Shown here: one piece after another, positions 29,189-37,498 of the stretch | How the letters are laid out: the number at the start of each line of letters is the position of its first letter | Numbering within the stretch: position 1 is the first letter of the stretch | From: Halomonas halodenitrificans DSM 735 | GTDB lineage: Bacteria; Pseudomonadota; Gammaproteobacteria; Pseudomonadales; Halomonadaceae | DNA: 64,000 bases | Direction: 5' to 3' | Assembly: GCF_000620045.1 (NCBI RefSeq) | Contig: NZ_JHVH01000019.1 | Span: 27,776-91,775, forward strand | Program-made: the position numbers and the translations under genes | Notes under the pieces: generated by a model | Told to the model about the DNA's origin: nothing | Database searches by the model: none | Seen by the model: only the letters and a program-made list of their open reading frames with translations

Positions 29189-29253
29189 GTGGCGTGAACC
29201 CCTCCTTTCGACATGACAACGGTGGTGAACCATCGATTCGGAACTGGCAGTCG

Positions 29254-29281
29254 ATATGGGGTCGCAGTGCGGCTTTTCAAG
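29254..29281 (-). promoter_or_regulatory. Sigma-32 heat-shock promoter of htpG
   Basis: On the minus strand, CTTGAAA (29281-29275) and CCCCATAT (29261-29254) are separated by 13 bases, matching the sigma-32 consensus CTTGAAA / CCCCATNT essentially perfectly. It lies 66 bases ahead of the htpG start. The -35 sits inside the 13-mer GGCTTGAAAAGCC, which recurs upstream of hfq. Confidence 0.88.
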
Positions 29282-29293
29282 CCCCGGGGTGAC

Positions 29294-29764
29294 TCAGGCC
29301 GGATCGCTGCCGGGATCACCCAGCACGAAATGCAGCCTGGCGGTAGCCACCGGCGCGGTTTCCTCCTTCTGCCAGGCACTGACCGTGACGTTGGCCAGGC
29401 GCCGCCCCTCGCGCAGCAGCGAACAGCGAGCATGGGTCGGCACCAGGCGGGCGGTGCGCAGATAGTCGACGGAGACATCGACAACCTTCGGCAGTCGCGG
29501 CTCGCGGGTGGCGAGCATCAGCTCAAGCGTCGCCGCCGTCTCCATGAAGGCCGCCACCACCCCGCCATGCAGCGCCGGCAACATGATATTGCCCACATTG
29601 CCCGGGCGAGGATCGAGGCGAAACAACAGGCCTTCGCCCTCGGGGTCCGAAAGCGCCGAGACGCCAATGCGTCGGGCGTAGGGCATCAACTCCAGCCACG
29701 CCGACAGATCGACACCGTTACGAGGTCCCGACAGCCCCTCCACTCCACGAATGCCTTCAGGCAT
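29294..29764 (-). CDS. PaaI family thioesterase
   Basis: This 156-residue hotdog-fold protein has the family motif ALHGGVVAAFMETAATLEL and a strand DVSVDYLRTARLVP. Such proteins hydrolyse acyl-CoA thioesters. The second of two near-adjacent ATGs (29764) is preferred because GAGGAGG then sits six bases upstream; the first (29770) would abut it. It overlaps the end of the paralogous thioesterase gene upstream, forming a coupled pair. Confidence 0.85.
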   Translation of the reverse strand: MPEGIRGVEGLSGPRNGVDLSAWLELMPYARRIGVSALSDPEGEGLLFRLDPRPGNVGNIMLPALHGGVVAAFMETAATLELMLATREPRLPKVVDVSVDYLRTARLVPTHARCSLLREGRRLANVTVSAWQKEETAPVATARLHFVLGDPGSDPA

Positions 29765-30251
29765 GGTCATCCTCCTCGGCGAATAGCGCCTCGGCAAATT
29801 CCGGTGGGGTATTATGCGCTCCGAGCCGCACAAAACTGCCGACGGCGCGGGCCACATCGCCTTCGGCCGACTGCCAGGCTCGTCCCTCGGTGAACACCAC
29901 CGAGGCGGTGACACGCACGGCGCGCGCCTCCACCAGCAGGTCCTGACCGGCCACCGCCGGGCGGAAGTGATCAACGCGCAGGTCCAGGGTCGGGCAGATT
30001 TCCGGCGCCGGTAGCGCCGGCAGGACCGCCGAACCGCAGGCGGTGTCCAGCAACATGGTCAAGACTCCGCCGTGGACCAGTCCTCGCTCGCTGTCACCCA
30101 GCAGATCATCGTGCCAGGGCAGGCGCAGGCGGGCGAGTCGCGGCGAGGCCTCGAGCACCTCCAGCCCCAACTCACGCGTATGGGGTATCACGTTGACGAA
30201 ACGCATCAGGGCTCGCCGCCAGATGGCGGCGGAATGAGAATCGGCGTGCAT
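29757..30251 (-). CDS. PaaI family thioesterase
   Basis: This 164-residue hotdog thioesterase has LVHGGVLTMLLDTACGSAV and LDLRVDHFRPAVAGQDLLVEA. It is paralogous to the next gene, and the two overlap by eight bases. They may act as a hetero-oligomer or on related acyl-CoAs, but neither substrate can be deduced. Confidence 0.87.
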   Translation of the reverse strand: MHADSHSAAIWRRALMRFVNVIPHTRELGLEVLEASPRLARLRLPWHDDLLGDSERGLVHGGVLTMLLDTACGSAVLPALPAPEICPTLDLRVDHFRPAVAGQDLLVEARAVRVTASVVFTEGRAWQSAEGDVARAVGSFVRLGAHNTPPEFAEALFAEEDDHA

Positions 30252-30304
30252 GGAGCGCCTCGCTAGGGATGTTGTTGTGAATATCCGATAATCAAACGAC
30301 CGTA

Positions 30305-30649
30305 TCAGAAATCACCGGCATGATCCTTGTCGGCGTCAACGCTCGCTTCCCGCCAGGCGCGATAGGGCCCCAGGGCAGTATCCACCCGGGTCAGCAGCCA
30401 GCCGACGATGACCGCGTCATCCAGCACGCCCACCAGCACCAGGAAATCCGGAATCAAATCCAGGGGCGAGACCAGATAGGCCAGCGCGGCGAGCATCCAC
30501 AGGATGGCCGTCCAGGGCACCGGGCGAAAGCGGCCACGCAACACATCCCCCAACATCGGCACAAATAGCCTCAGGGCCCGGGTGATCTGGCCGATCACCC
30601 TGGAGCGCCCGCGTAGTCGCGTCTTCAGCTTGTCGCCCTTGCCTGCCAT
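30305..30649 (-). CDS. YkvA family (DUF1232) small membrane protein
   Basis: This 114-residue protein carries the DUF1232 signature AALAYLVSPLDLIPDFLVLVG, then LDDAVIVGWLLTRVD. One hydrophobic hairpin is expected at the membrane. Function is not established. The ATG at 30649 (MAGKGDKLK) is chosen because the upstream extension is arginine-rich and unlike the family. Confidence 0.85.
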   Translation of the reverse strand: MAGKGDKLKTRLRGRSRVIGQITRALRLFVPMLGDVLRGRFRPVPWTAILWMLAALAYLVSPLDLIPDFLVLVGVLDDAVIVGWLLTRVDTALGPYRAWREASVDADKDHAGDF

Positions 30650-30824
30650 GAGCACCCTCCTTGCCGATCTCAACGAACAGAATGTCACGATAAGCGATTA
30701 ATGGGCACGACAACAGCATGGACGCTGCTGACATGAACAGGCGACACTATCCCGACACTATCCCGACACCACCCCATCGGCGACGATGGTCGTTTTACTC
30801 GAGAACCGACGCTGGAGGGTTCCT

Positions 30825-32801
30825 ATGTCGCTGCGTTTCCCTGTGCCCTGGCGTGCTCTCGCCACTGCCACCCTGTGCTGCCTGCCCCTCCTTGGCCAGG
30901 CCGATGATCGCAGCATGCGCGACGCCTTGCATGCCGCCCGAGCCGGCGACTGGCACAAGATCGATGAAGCCGCCATCGCCGGGCACGAGCTGGCCGGCTA
31001 CGTGGCCTATCATCGCCTGCGCAACCGCCTGCCGGATGCCGAGCCTCGGAGAGTCCTGAGCTTTATCGAGCGCCATGCCGACTCTCCCCTCGCCGGCTGG
31101 ATGCGTGGCCAGGCCATCGATCGTTACGGAGATGCCGGGCGCCATGCCGACCTGCTGGAGATCGCCGACGGGGAACCCGAGGACACCGCACGACGCTGTC
31201 ATTACTACACCGCCCTGCTCGACCGCGACCCCGCCACGGCCGCCGAGGGAGGCCGCCGGCTGTGGCGGGTCGGCCACTCCCAGCCCGAGGCCTGCGACAG
31301 CCTCTTCAACACCCTGCGCGCCCGCGGCGCGATCGACGAACAGCGGGTCTGGGAGCGCCAGATGCTCGCCTGGCAGGCCGGCGAAAGCGGCCTGGTAGCG
31401 TACCTCGGTCGCCTGCTCGGCAGCCGCTGGCAGGACCCTCTCGATGCCCAGGCTCGTGTTCAGCGGGACTTTTCCGCGGTGACCGCGGCACCCGCTTGCA
31501 TGGGTCCCGAGTGCCGCGGCAGCGGTCCCTTCTTCGCCGCCGCCCTGCACGGCTACGTGCGCGCCGACACGCGAGAAGCGCTGGCAGCCTGGCGCCGGCT
31601 CGCCCCCCGACTCTCCCTCGACGCCGAATATCGCCGAGCGATCGAAGGCGATCTGATTTTCTACTCACTGGTACGCGACGTCGATGCCAACCGCGCCTGG
31701 GTCGACGCCGTCCTCCCCAAGCTGGAAGAGCCGCATGCCGTCAAGCCGGCATTTTCTCGATCCGAGCTGCTCGAACTTCGGGTGCGCACGGCCCTGGCCG
31801 ATCGCGACTGGCGTGGCGTACTCGACTGGACCCAGCGCCTGCCGGACGAAAACCGTCGCGACGAGCGCTGGCAGTATTGGCAGGCCCGGGCCCTGGAACG
31901 GCTCGGCGACAAGAGCGCCGCCGAGCGCGCCTATGCCGCCGCCGCCGGCGAGCGTAGCTTCTACGGCTTCGCCGCCGCCGACCGACTCGGCCGCGACTAC
32001 TCGCTCAATATGGAGCGCAACCCGGTCGACTCCGCCGACCGGGAGCGGGTCTCACGCTGGCCGGCGGTAAGGCGCACCGAAGCCCTGTTGCGCATCAATG
32101 AACCGGGACTGGCCGCCAGCGAATGGTACATGGCGGTGCGCCGGGCAAGCCCACACGACGCCCGCGCCCTGGGGGATTACGCCCACCAGCGCGGCTGGAA
32201 CGCCAGGCTGGTACAGACCACCATCGTCGGTCAGCTCTGGGACGCCCTCGAATGGCGCTTTCCCGAGGCCTATCGTGACGACTTCCTGGAGTGGGGTCGC
32301 CGGACCGGTGTGGACCCCTATCTGCTGATGGGTATCGCTCGACGCGAGAGCGCCTACAACCCCGAGGCCCTGTCACCGGCCGGTGCCCGTGGGCTGATGC
32401 AATTGATGCCCGCCACCGCGACCCAGTTGGCGCGCCAGCTGGGCATCCCCGACCCGGGGGCCTACGGGATCCTCGATCCACAGACCAACATTCGCCTGGG
32501 CAGTACCTATATTCGCGACATGCTGGAACGCTATCGGGGCAACCGCCTGGCCGCGACCGCGGCCTACAACGCCGGCCCCGGCCGTGTGGACCGCTGGCTG
32601 CGAGGCAGCGCCACCGTCCCCTTCGACCTCTTCGTCGAAAGCATTCCCTTTCGCGAGACGCGCCACTACGTGCAGGCCGTACTGACCTATCGCGCCATCT
32701 TTGAAAGCCTGGCCAACGGCGGCAACAGCGAAGGCGTCTCGATGCTGACCCAGGCGGAGAAGACGGCCCGCTACGATAGCTCACTGCTGGCACGGCAATA
32801 G
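30825..32801 (+). CDS. slt: Soluble lytic murein transglycosylase
   Basis: This 658-residue periplasmic enzyme cleaves peptidoglycan to 1,6-anhydro-muropeptides. It has an N-terminal signal peptide (ALATATLCCLPLLGQADD), a long helical superhelix domain and the C-terminal lysozyme-like domain with the catalytic Glu in MGIARRESAYNPEALSPAGA, GLMQLMPATA and AATAAYNAGPGRVDRWL. GGAGGG lies before the ATG at 30825; 13 upstream codons are discarded. It converges on the LysE gene. Confidence 0.95.
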   Translation: MSLRFPVPWRALATATLCCLPLLGQADDRSMRDALHAARAGDWHKIDEAAIAGHELAGYVAYHRLRNRLPDAEPRRVLSFIERHADSPLAGWMRGQAIDRYGDAGRHADLLEIADGEPEDTARRCHYYTALLDRDPATAAEGGRRLWRVGHSQPEACDSLFNTLRARGAIDEQRVWERQMLAWQAGESGLVAYLGRLLGSRWQDPLDAQARVQRDFSAVTAAPACMGPECRGSGPFFAAALHGYVRADTREALAAWRRLAPRLSLDAEYRRAIEGDLIFYSLVRDVDANRAWVDAVLPKLEEPHAVKPAFSRSELLELRVRTALADRDWRGVLDWTQRLPDENRRDERWQYWQARALERLGDKSAAERAYAAAAGERSFYGFAAADRLGRDYSLNMERNPVDSADRERVSRWPAVRRTEALLRINEPGLAASEWYMAVRRASPHDARALGDYAHQRGWNARLVQTTIVGQLWDALEWRFPEAYRDDFLEWGRRTGVDPYLLMGIARRESAYNPEALSPAGARGLMQLMPATATQLARQLGIPDPGAYGILDPQTNIRLGSTYIRDMLERYRGNRLAATAAYNAGPGRVDRWLRGSATVPFDLFVESIPFRETRHYVQAVLTYRAIFESLANGGNSEGVSMLTQAEKTARYDSSLLARQ

Positions 32802-32813
32802 CCGTAAGCCGGG

Positions 32814-33458
32814 CTAGGGCTGGCGCTCCAGCGCCAGCCGGATGCCGAAGACGATCAGCACCATGCCGGTCAGCCCGTTGAGCCCACGTGCGAAGGCGGG
32901 GCTGGCCAGCAGCCGCCCTGCCCCACCCACCATGGACGCCACCCCGATCTGCCAGAGGTTGGCAATCACGAAGTGCACGCCGGCCAGAAACAGCGACTTG
33001 ACCAGGGCCGGGTCACCCGGCGCGATAAACTGCGGCAGAAAGGCCATGTAGAAGACGACGGTCTTGGGGTTGAGCACATTGGAGAGCAGTCCCTCGCGCA
33101 GAGGCCTCCAGACAGACACACCACGGCGCGCGCCGTTCACCCCCGCCACCGGCAGCCCCTGGCCGCGCCGCGCGGCCAGGAGGGCCTGTAGCCCCAGCCA
33201 GATCAGATAGACGGCCCCGGCCAGCTTGAGCACACCAAAGGCCCAGGCCGACTGCAGCAGGATCAGTGAGATGCCCAGGGCCGAGACGGCGGCGTGCACG
33301 AAGAGCCCGCAACAGATCGCCAGGCTCGTGAGTGCCCCGTCACGCACCCCGCCACGGGAGGTATTCCGGATCACCAGCAGGGTGTCCACGCCCGGAGTGA
33401 TCGAAAGCAGCGTGATGGCCACCAGAAATGACCAGAACTGGGCATCGACCAGCATCAT
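32814..33458 (-). CDS. LysE/RhtB family amino-acid exporter
   Basis: This 214-residue membrane protein has about six hydrophobic segments. The family start FLVAITLLSITPGVDTLLVIRNTSRGG and the loop LNPKTVVFYMAFLPQFI are diagnostic. Members export amino acids such as homoserine lactone, threonine or leucine; the substrate is unknown. It is transcribed toward slt. Confidence 0.92.
   Translation of the reverse strand: MMLVDAQFWSFLVAITLLSITPGVDTLLVIRNTSRGGVRDGALTSLAICCGLFVHAAVSALGISLILLQSAWAFGVLKLAGAVYLIWLGLQALLAARRGQGLPVAGVNGARRGVSVWRPLREGLLSNVLNPKTVVFYMAFLPQFIAPGDPALVKSLFLAGVHFVIANLWQIGVASMVGGAGRLLASPAFARGLNGLTGMVLIVFGIRLALERQP
32818..32839. terminator. Perfect hairpin at the slt/LysE convergence
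   Basis: GGCTGGCGCT-CC-AGCGCCAGCC is a perfect ten-base inverted repeat 16 bases after the slt stop. It overlaps the last codons of the convergent LysE gene and has no T-run, so a terminator role for slt is tentative. Confidence 0.35.
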
Positions 33459-33466
33459 CCCTGGTC

Positions 33467-33883
33467 CTATGCCGCGCGCTGCGAGTGACGCATCGAGATC
33501 TGGTCGTTAAGCGTCCAGAAGTCGTAGAGCACGCCCAGCCCGAACACCCCGAAGGTCAACAGGTAGAGGATGCCGGTCAACCACTTGCCCTGATAGAACC
33601 GATGCAACCCGAAGATACCCAGAAATGTCAGCAGCAACCAGGCCAGTGAATAGTTGATGGGGCCCGGGCGAAAGCGCAGGTCGGCCTGGCGGTCCATGGC
33701 GGGGATAAGGAACAGATCGATCAACCAGCCGATACCCAGCAACCCCAGGGTAAAGAACCAGATGGTTCCGGTCACCGGCTTGCCGTAGTAGAAGCGGTGG
33801 GCGCCCAGGAAGCCGAACAGCCAGAGCAGGTAACCAAGCAACATGCTGTGAGTATCGCGGGAAGGAAGGGAAGTGGCAGTCAT
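33467..33883 (-). CDS. TM2 domain-containing membrane protein
   Basis: This 138-residue protein carries two TM2-type units: [21 protein letters not shown], then [21 protein letters not shown], each with the GxHRFY turn between hydrophobic helices. Four membrane segments are expected. Function of bacterial TM2 proteins is unknown. The ATG at 33883 is used. The last 16 codons overlap no other gene, and the LysE gene follows after eight bases. Confidence 0.87.
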   Translation of the reverse strand: MTATSLPSRDTHSMLLGYLLWLFGFLGAHRFYYGKPVTGTIWFFTLGLLGIGWLIDLFLIPAMDRQADLRFRPGPINYSLAWLLLTFLGIFGLHRFYQGKWLTGILYLLTFGVFGLGVLYDFWTLNDQISMRHSQRAA

Positions 33884-34140
33884 GGGGATCTCGAGTGAAG
33901 TAGGGGTGGTGGCAACGAGCGCGCTGGACGCCCTCGAGCTTTCCAACTAGAGTGACCCTGCGGGCTCGGCATAGTTTCCCTGCGCCACCCAATGGGCGCA
34001 AGCCTGGCCGAGGAACCGCCAACGATGCGCTGGCAGGCGGCCGGGGTCACACAGGCCTCTCCTCCCTGTCGGGCACCGCGGCAAGAGTGCACCGAGCATT
34101 CGAGCCGGAAACACTATCCGTAAGTTAAGGAAATCGATAA

Positions 34141-34347
34141 ATGGCAACTGGCACTGTCAAGTGGTTCAACGACACCAAGGGCTACGGCTTCATCTCCCCT
34201 GACGACGGCGGCGATGACCTGTTCGCGCACTTCTCCGAGATTCAGGCTGAAGGCTTCAAGTCCCTGCAGGATGGCCAGAAGGTCACCTTCGAGGTCACCC
34301 AGGGCAAGAAGGGCCTTCAGGCCTCCAACATCCGCGCCGAAGACTGA
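34141..34347 (+). CDS. CspA-family cold-shock protein
   Basis: This 68-residue single cold-shock domain has both RNA-binding motifs: [12 protein letters not shown] (RNP1 GYGFI) and DLFAHFSEI (RNP2-like). Such proteins bind single-stranded RNA and melt structure. AAGGAAA lies before the ATG. The 257-base upstream gap could provide the long leader typical of cold-shock mRNAs, but I could not place a promoter with confidence. Confidence 0.97.
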   Translation: MATGTVKWFNDTKGYGFISPDDGGDDLFAHFSEIQAEGFKSLQDGQKVTFEVTQGKKGLQASNIRAED

Positions 34348-34386
34348 GCGTATACTCGACGGAACGGCAGCGCCGGACCCACGAGC

Positions 34387-34410
34387 AAGGCCCACCCCAG
34401 GGTGGGCCTT
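34387..34410 (+). terminator. Rho-independent terminator of the cold-shock gene
   Basis: AAGGCCCACC-CCAG-GGTGGGCCTT is a perfect ten-base stem with a tetraloop followed by CTTGTT, 40 bases past the stop. Confidence 0.9.
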
Positions 34411-34438
34411 CTTGTTGGTGAGGCAGACGCACCGCGCG

Positions 34439-35164
34439 CTACTCCTCGGCGGACTCTGCAGACGCGGGTGCCGAGGCCTCGCTGCCCACTGACTCCGTGT
34501 CGAGGCCCTCGAATTCGGGCACTTCCCGCTCGATATCCTCGAACTGCTGCTCCAGTTCCCGCTGCGCCTCTTCGAAGCGGCGCTCCTGCTCCTCGATAAT
34601 GGCGTCGATATCCGAGTCGGTCGTTTCCTCTTCGCTCAAGGAACCACCGCCGAGGGAGGAGTCGAGGTCGACACCACTGTCGGCATCGTCGCCCTCCATG
34701 GGCTCGGGCGCCACCGTCTGCTGCTCCGCCTGCTCGAATTGCTCGTCGATACGCTGCTGAGCCTCCTGAAAGCGCCGCTCGTTCTCCTCGATGATGGCAT
34801 CGACGTCCTCGCGGGTCGCCTCGCCGGGCAAGGCGGCCTCACCCTCCAAGGTGGCCTCGGGGGACTCGCCCAGGGTATCGGCGTCGGCGGACACTTCCGC
34901 GTCGACCGGGGCCGACTCGGTTGTATCCTCGCCGGCAGGCGCGGCCTCTTCGCTTCCTGACGCTTCCACGGGCGCTTCCTCGCCCCGTTCCTCGGCGGCC
35001 TCGCCCTCCGACTCAGCCGTGGCCGGCGCCTCTGCGTCGGTGCTTTCCTCCGCCGCCTGGGGCGTCTCGGCATCGGACGCCTGCTCATCGCCGTTACCAC
35101 AGCCCGCCAGGCCCAGGGCCAGCAGCATGCCCAGCAGGGTCGGCTTCCAGTGTGTGAATCTCAT
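34439..35164 (-). CDS. Acidic repeat-containing lipoprotein, function unknown
   Basis: This 241-residue protein has a lipoprotein signal (LLGMLLALGLAGC, cysteine near residue 22). About 95 residues of Glu/Ala/Ser/Asp-rich low-complexity sequence follow, then two copies of a charged helical unit: VDAIIEENERRFQEAQQRI and IDAIIEEQERRFEEAQREL, about 65 residues apart and separated by a Gly/Ser/Asp linker. The units look like amphipathic helices able to form a coiled coil. The strong negative charge suits a halophile envelope protein. I do not recognise a family. The start is the ATG at 35164; an adjacent upstream TTG is possible. Confidence 0.7.
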   Translation of the reverse strand: MRFTHWKPTLLGMLLALGLAGCGNGDEQASDAETPQAAEESTDAEAPATAESEGEAAEERGEEAPVEASGSEEAAPAGEDTTESAPVDAEVSADADTLGESPEATLEGEAALPGEATREDVDAIIEENERRFQEAQQRIDEQFEQAEQQTVAPEPMEGDDADSGVDLDSSLGGGSLSEEETTDSDIDAIIEEQERRFEEAQRELEQQFEDIEREVPEFEGLDTESVGSEASAPASAESAEE

Positions 35165-35314
35165 CAAGCGTCTCCGTCACGAAAAAGCCATATTGCAGCA
35201 GAGCGGCCCACTCCTCGCAAGGCGATCCAGGCCTCACACCAGGAAAGCATGCCATTACTCGACCGTCTTCCGTAGACTACCGCCCTGGCGTGATTTAACG
35301 AACACGGAGCGAGC

Positions 35315-36910
35315 ATGATCGAACCGGCATTTCTTGTCGCCGCCTTCCTGGGCGGCGCCGCCGCCCTGGCCACCCGCTTACCGCCGTTGGTCGGTTTCCT
35401 TTCCGCCGGCTTCGTGCTCAACGCAATAGGCTACGACGACTCTCCCCTCCTCGCCATGATCTCCGAGATCGGCGTCACCCTGCTGCTGTTCACCATTGGC
35501 CTGAAGCTCGACGTACGGACTCTGCTGCGCCGTGAAGTCTGGGCCGGCACCAGCCTGCACATGATCGGCTCATCACTGCTGTTCTGTGGGCTGCTGGTGG
35601 GGCTCAAGGGGCTTGGCCTGACGCTGCTGGTCGATAGCCACTGGCATACGCTGCTGCTGGGCTTCGCCCTGTCATTCTCCAGCACGGTCTTCGTGATCAA
35701 GACGCTGGAGAAACGCAGCGAGACGCAGACCGCCTATGGGCGACTGGCCATTGGCGTATTGATCATGCAGGACGTCCTCGCCGTGCTGTTTATCACCGCT
35801 TCCACCGGCGAGCTGCCGAGCCCATGGGCGCTGGGCCTGGTGCTGCTGATTCCGCTGGCACCGCTGCTGCGCCAGCTGCTGGACCGCCTGGGTCACGGCG
35901 AAATGCAGATCCTGTTCGGCATGCTGCTGGCCCTGGTGCTGGGCTATACGCTGTTCGAGATGCTGGGCCTCAAGGGGGACCTCGGCGCGCTGCTCGTGGG
36001 CCTGTTGCTGGCCCCCCACCCGGCTGCCCGGAATCTTTCGCGGGCGATGTTCAATATCAAGGAGCTGCTGTTGGTCGGCTTCTTCCTGAACATCGGCCTC
36101 ACCGCCATGCCGAACGTCAGCCATGTCCTGATGGCGCTGCTGCTGGTCGCCCTGCTGCCTCTCAAGAGCCTGCTCTATTTCGTGATATTCATGCGCTATC
36201 CGATGCGCAATCGCACCTCGCTTCTGACCACCCTGAGCCTCTCCAACTACTCAGAGTTCGGGCTGATCGTCGGTGCCATTGCCGTCTCCGGGGGCCTGTT
36301 CGACGAAAACTGGCTAATCGTCATCTCGCTGGCCGTCGCCCTGAGCTTCGTCGCCTCCTCGTTGCTCAACGCCGTCAGCGAGGGCATCTACCGCTGGCTC
36401 GAGCCACGCCTGCCCGAGCGCGACCCGAGCCAGCTCACCACCAGCGACCGCCCCATCGAGGTCGGCGATGCCGAGGCGGTCGTGTTGGGCATGGGGCGCA
36501 TCGGTCGCAGCGTCTACCGCCGCCTGCAGAAGCATTACGGCCTGCGTGTACTCGGCATCGACAGCAACCCGACCAGCGTCGAATTGCTGGCCGAGCGTGG
36601 ATTCAATATCGTCGAAGGCGATGCCATGGACTCCGATTTCTGGGACAAGCTGCTGATGTCTCCCGACGTTGCCATGGTGGTGCTGTCGATGCCACACCAT
36701 ACCGGCAACCTCTTCGCCCTCAAGCAACTACGCTTACGCCATTTCAATGGCAGGATCACCGCCGTGGTCGAGTTTCCCGAGGAGATCGAGCCCATTCGCG
36801 AGCTGGGCGCCAGTGCCGTCTTTCACGTTTACGACCAGGCCGGTAGCGCCCTGGCGGACAGCGCCGCCGAAGAGTCGGATATCGAGCCGATTTCGAGCCA
36901 GCTGGGGTGA
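35315..36910 (+). CDS. Kef-type CPA2 cation/proton antiporter with RCK domain
   Basis: This 531-residue protein has about 12 transmembrane segments of the CPA2 exchanger domain (LLLFTIGLKLDVRTLL, FALSFSSTVFVIKTLEKR, GVLIMQDVLAVLF, GLKGDLGALLVGLLLAPH). A cytoplasmic RCK_N nucleotide-binding domain follows (VVLGMGRIGRSVYRRLQKHYG, then GIDSNPTSVELLAERG). It should mediate K+ or Na+ exchange for protons, gated by nucleotide. No KefF/KefG ancillary gene is adjacent, so glutathione gating as in KefB/KefC is not supported. Confidence 0.92.
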   Translation: MIEPAFLVAAFLGGAAALATRLPPLVGFLSAGFVLNAIGYDDSPLLAMISEIGVTLLLFTIGLKLDVRTLLRREVWAGTSLHMIGSSLLFCGLLVGLKGLGLTLLVDSHWHTLLLGFALSFSSTVFVIKTLEKRSETQTAYGRLAIGVLIMQDVLAVLFITASTGELPSPWALGLVLLIPLAPLLRQLLDRLGHGEMQILFGMLLALVLGYTLFEMLGLKGDLGALLVGLLLAPHPAARNLSRAMFNIKELLLVGFFLNIGLTAMPNVSHVLMALLLVALLPLKSLLYFVIFMRYPMRNRTSLLTTLSLSNYSEFGLIVGAIAVSGGLFDENWLIVISLAVALSFVASSLLNAVSEGIYRWLEPRLPERDPSQLTTSDRPIEVGDAEAVVLGMGRIGRSVYRRLQKHYGLRVLGIDSNPTSVELLAERGFNIVEGDAMDSDFWDKLLMSPDVAMVVLSMPHHTGNLFALKQLRLRHFNGRITAVVEFPEEIEPIRELGASAVFHVYDQAGSALADSAAEESDIEPISSQLG

Positions 36911-36918
36911 AGCATGGC

Positions 36919-36951
36919 GCATGCCGGTGACGATGATCGCCTCCGGCATGC
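36919..36951 (+). terminator. Possible terminator after the Kef-type gene
   Basis: GCATGCCGG and CCGGCATGC form a perfect nine-base stem with a 15-base loop, starting eight bases after the stop codon and followed by TACCTTTGG. Confidence 0.45.
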
Positions 36952-36990
36952 TACCTTTGGCACCCTAGCGAACCACGAGAGAACCCGCAC

Positions 36991-37278
36991 ATGGAAGAGT
37001 TCTTCACCTGGATCGGCCGCACCCTCGGCGAGATCATTCGTTTCGTCGTCGACCTGTTGACCGGCTTCTTCGGCAACTTCGGCGATTCCGCCCGCGGCTT
37101 CCTCCAGGGACTGGCCGGCTCACTCGGCATCTCTACCTCGATCGCCAGCCTGCTGATCCCGGTGGTGGGCCTGTGGATGCTGTGGAAGGCCTTCCGCGCC
37201 CTGACCCGCCGCGCCATCGTCGCCACGGTTATCTGGTTGCTGCTGGGGTTCGTCGTGTTGAGCTGGCTGATCTACTGA
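36991..37278 (+). CDS. Small membrane protein, function unknown
   Basis: This 95-residue protein has an amphipathic N-terminal region (WIGRTLGEIIRFVVDLLTGF), a hydrophobic segment around IASLLIPVVGLWMLW, a basic turn KAFRALTRR, and a C-terminal helix VATVIWLLLGFVVLSWLI. Two or three membrane helices are likely. It is followed by a strong terminator, which supports it being a real transcribed gene. No family is recognised. Confidence 0.7.
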   Translation: MEEFFTWIGRTLGEIIRFVVDLLTGFFGNFGDSARGFLQGLAGSLGISTSIASLLIPVVGLWMLWKAFRALTRRAIVATVIWLLLGFVVLSWLIY

Positions 37279-37292
37279 CTCCCTGCAACGTG

Positions 37293-37322
37293 AAAGCGCC
37301 GCCCCGAAGGACGGCGCTTTTT
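37293..37322 (+). terminator. Rho-independent terminator of the small membrane protein gene
   Basis: AAAGCGCCG pairs with CGGCGCTTT, extendable by CC/GG around a CGAA loop, and is followed by TT. It lies 15 bases past the stop. Confidence 0.85.
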
Positions 37323-37365
37323 ACGCTGTCAGGAAAGGTGGAATTTCCGTCGCGAGCGAGAATAG

Positions 37366-37455
37366 GCTGGCCGGCGCCGGAGCGCAGCTGCCGGAGTGTA
37401 GCCTGCTACATGAGGAGACGACCGGGCCGGCGCACCGGCACCGCCGGCGGCCAGC
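37366..37455. repeat. Structured GC-rich palindromic element between two genes
   Basis: Outer arms GCTGGCCG (37366-37373) and CGGCCAGC (37448-37455) enclose further GC-rich partly complementary sequence and a perfect core TGTAGC-CT-GCTACA (37397-37410). The whole could fold into one long imperfect cruciform or RNA hairpin. It sits between the terminator at 37293-37322 and the 3' end of pepN, where no gene needs it. It resembles a dispersed intergenic repeat; only one copy is in this window. Confidence 0.55.
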
Positions 37456-37498
37456 TTCTTTTATAAGAGCCCGAGCACAGCAGGAAATTACCCTTTCC

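Noticed and set aside
27563..29197. 544-residue open frame antisense to htpG
   Set aside because: Same artefact: leucine-, glycine- and valine-rich shadow of a clearly real gene with a sigma-32 promoter on the other strand.
37173..37466. 97-residue frame through the structured element before pepN
   Set aside because: It begins inside the small membrane protein gene in another frame and crosses a terminator; the Arg/Gly/Pro-rich translation reflects the palindromic DNA.
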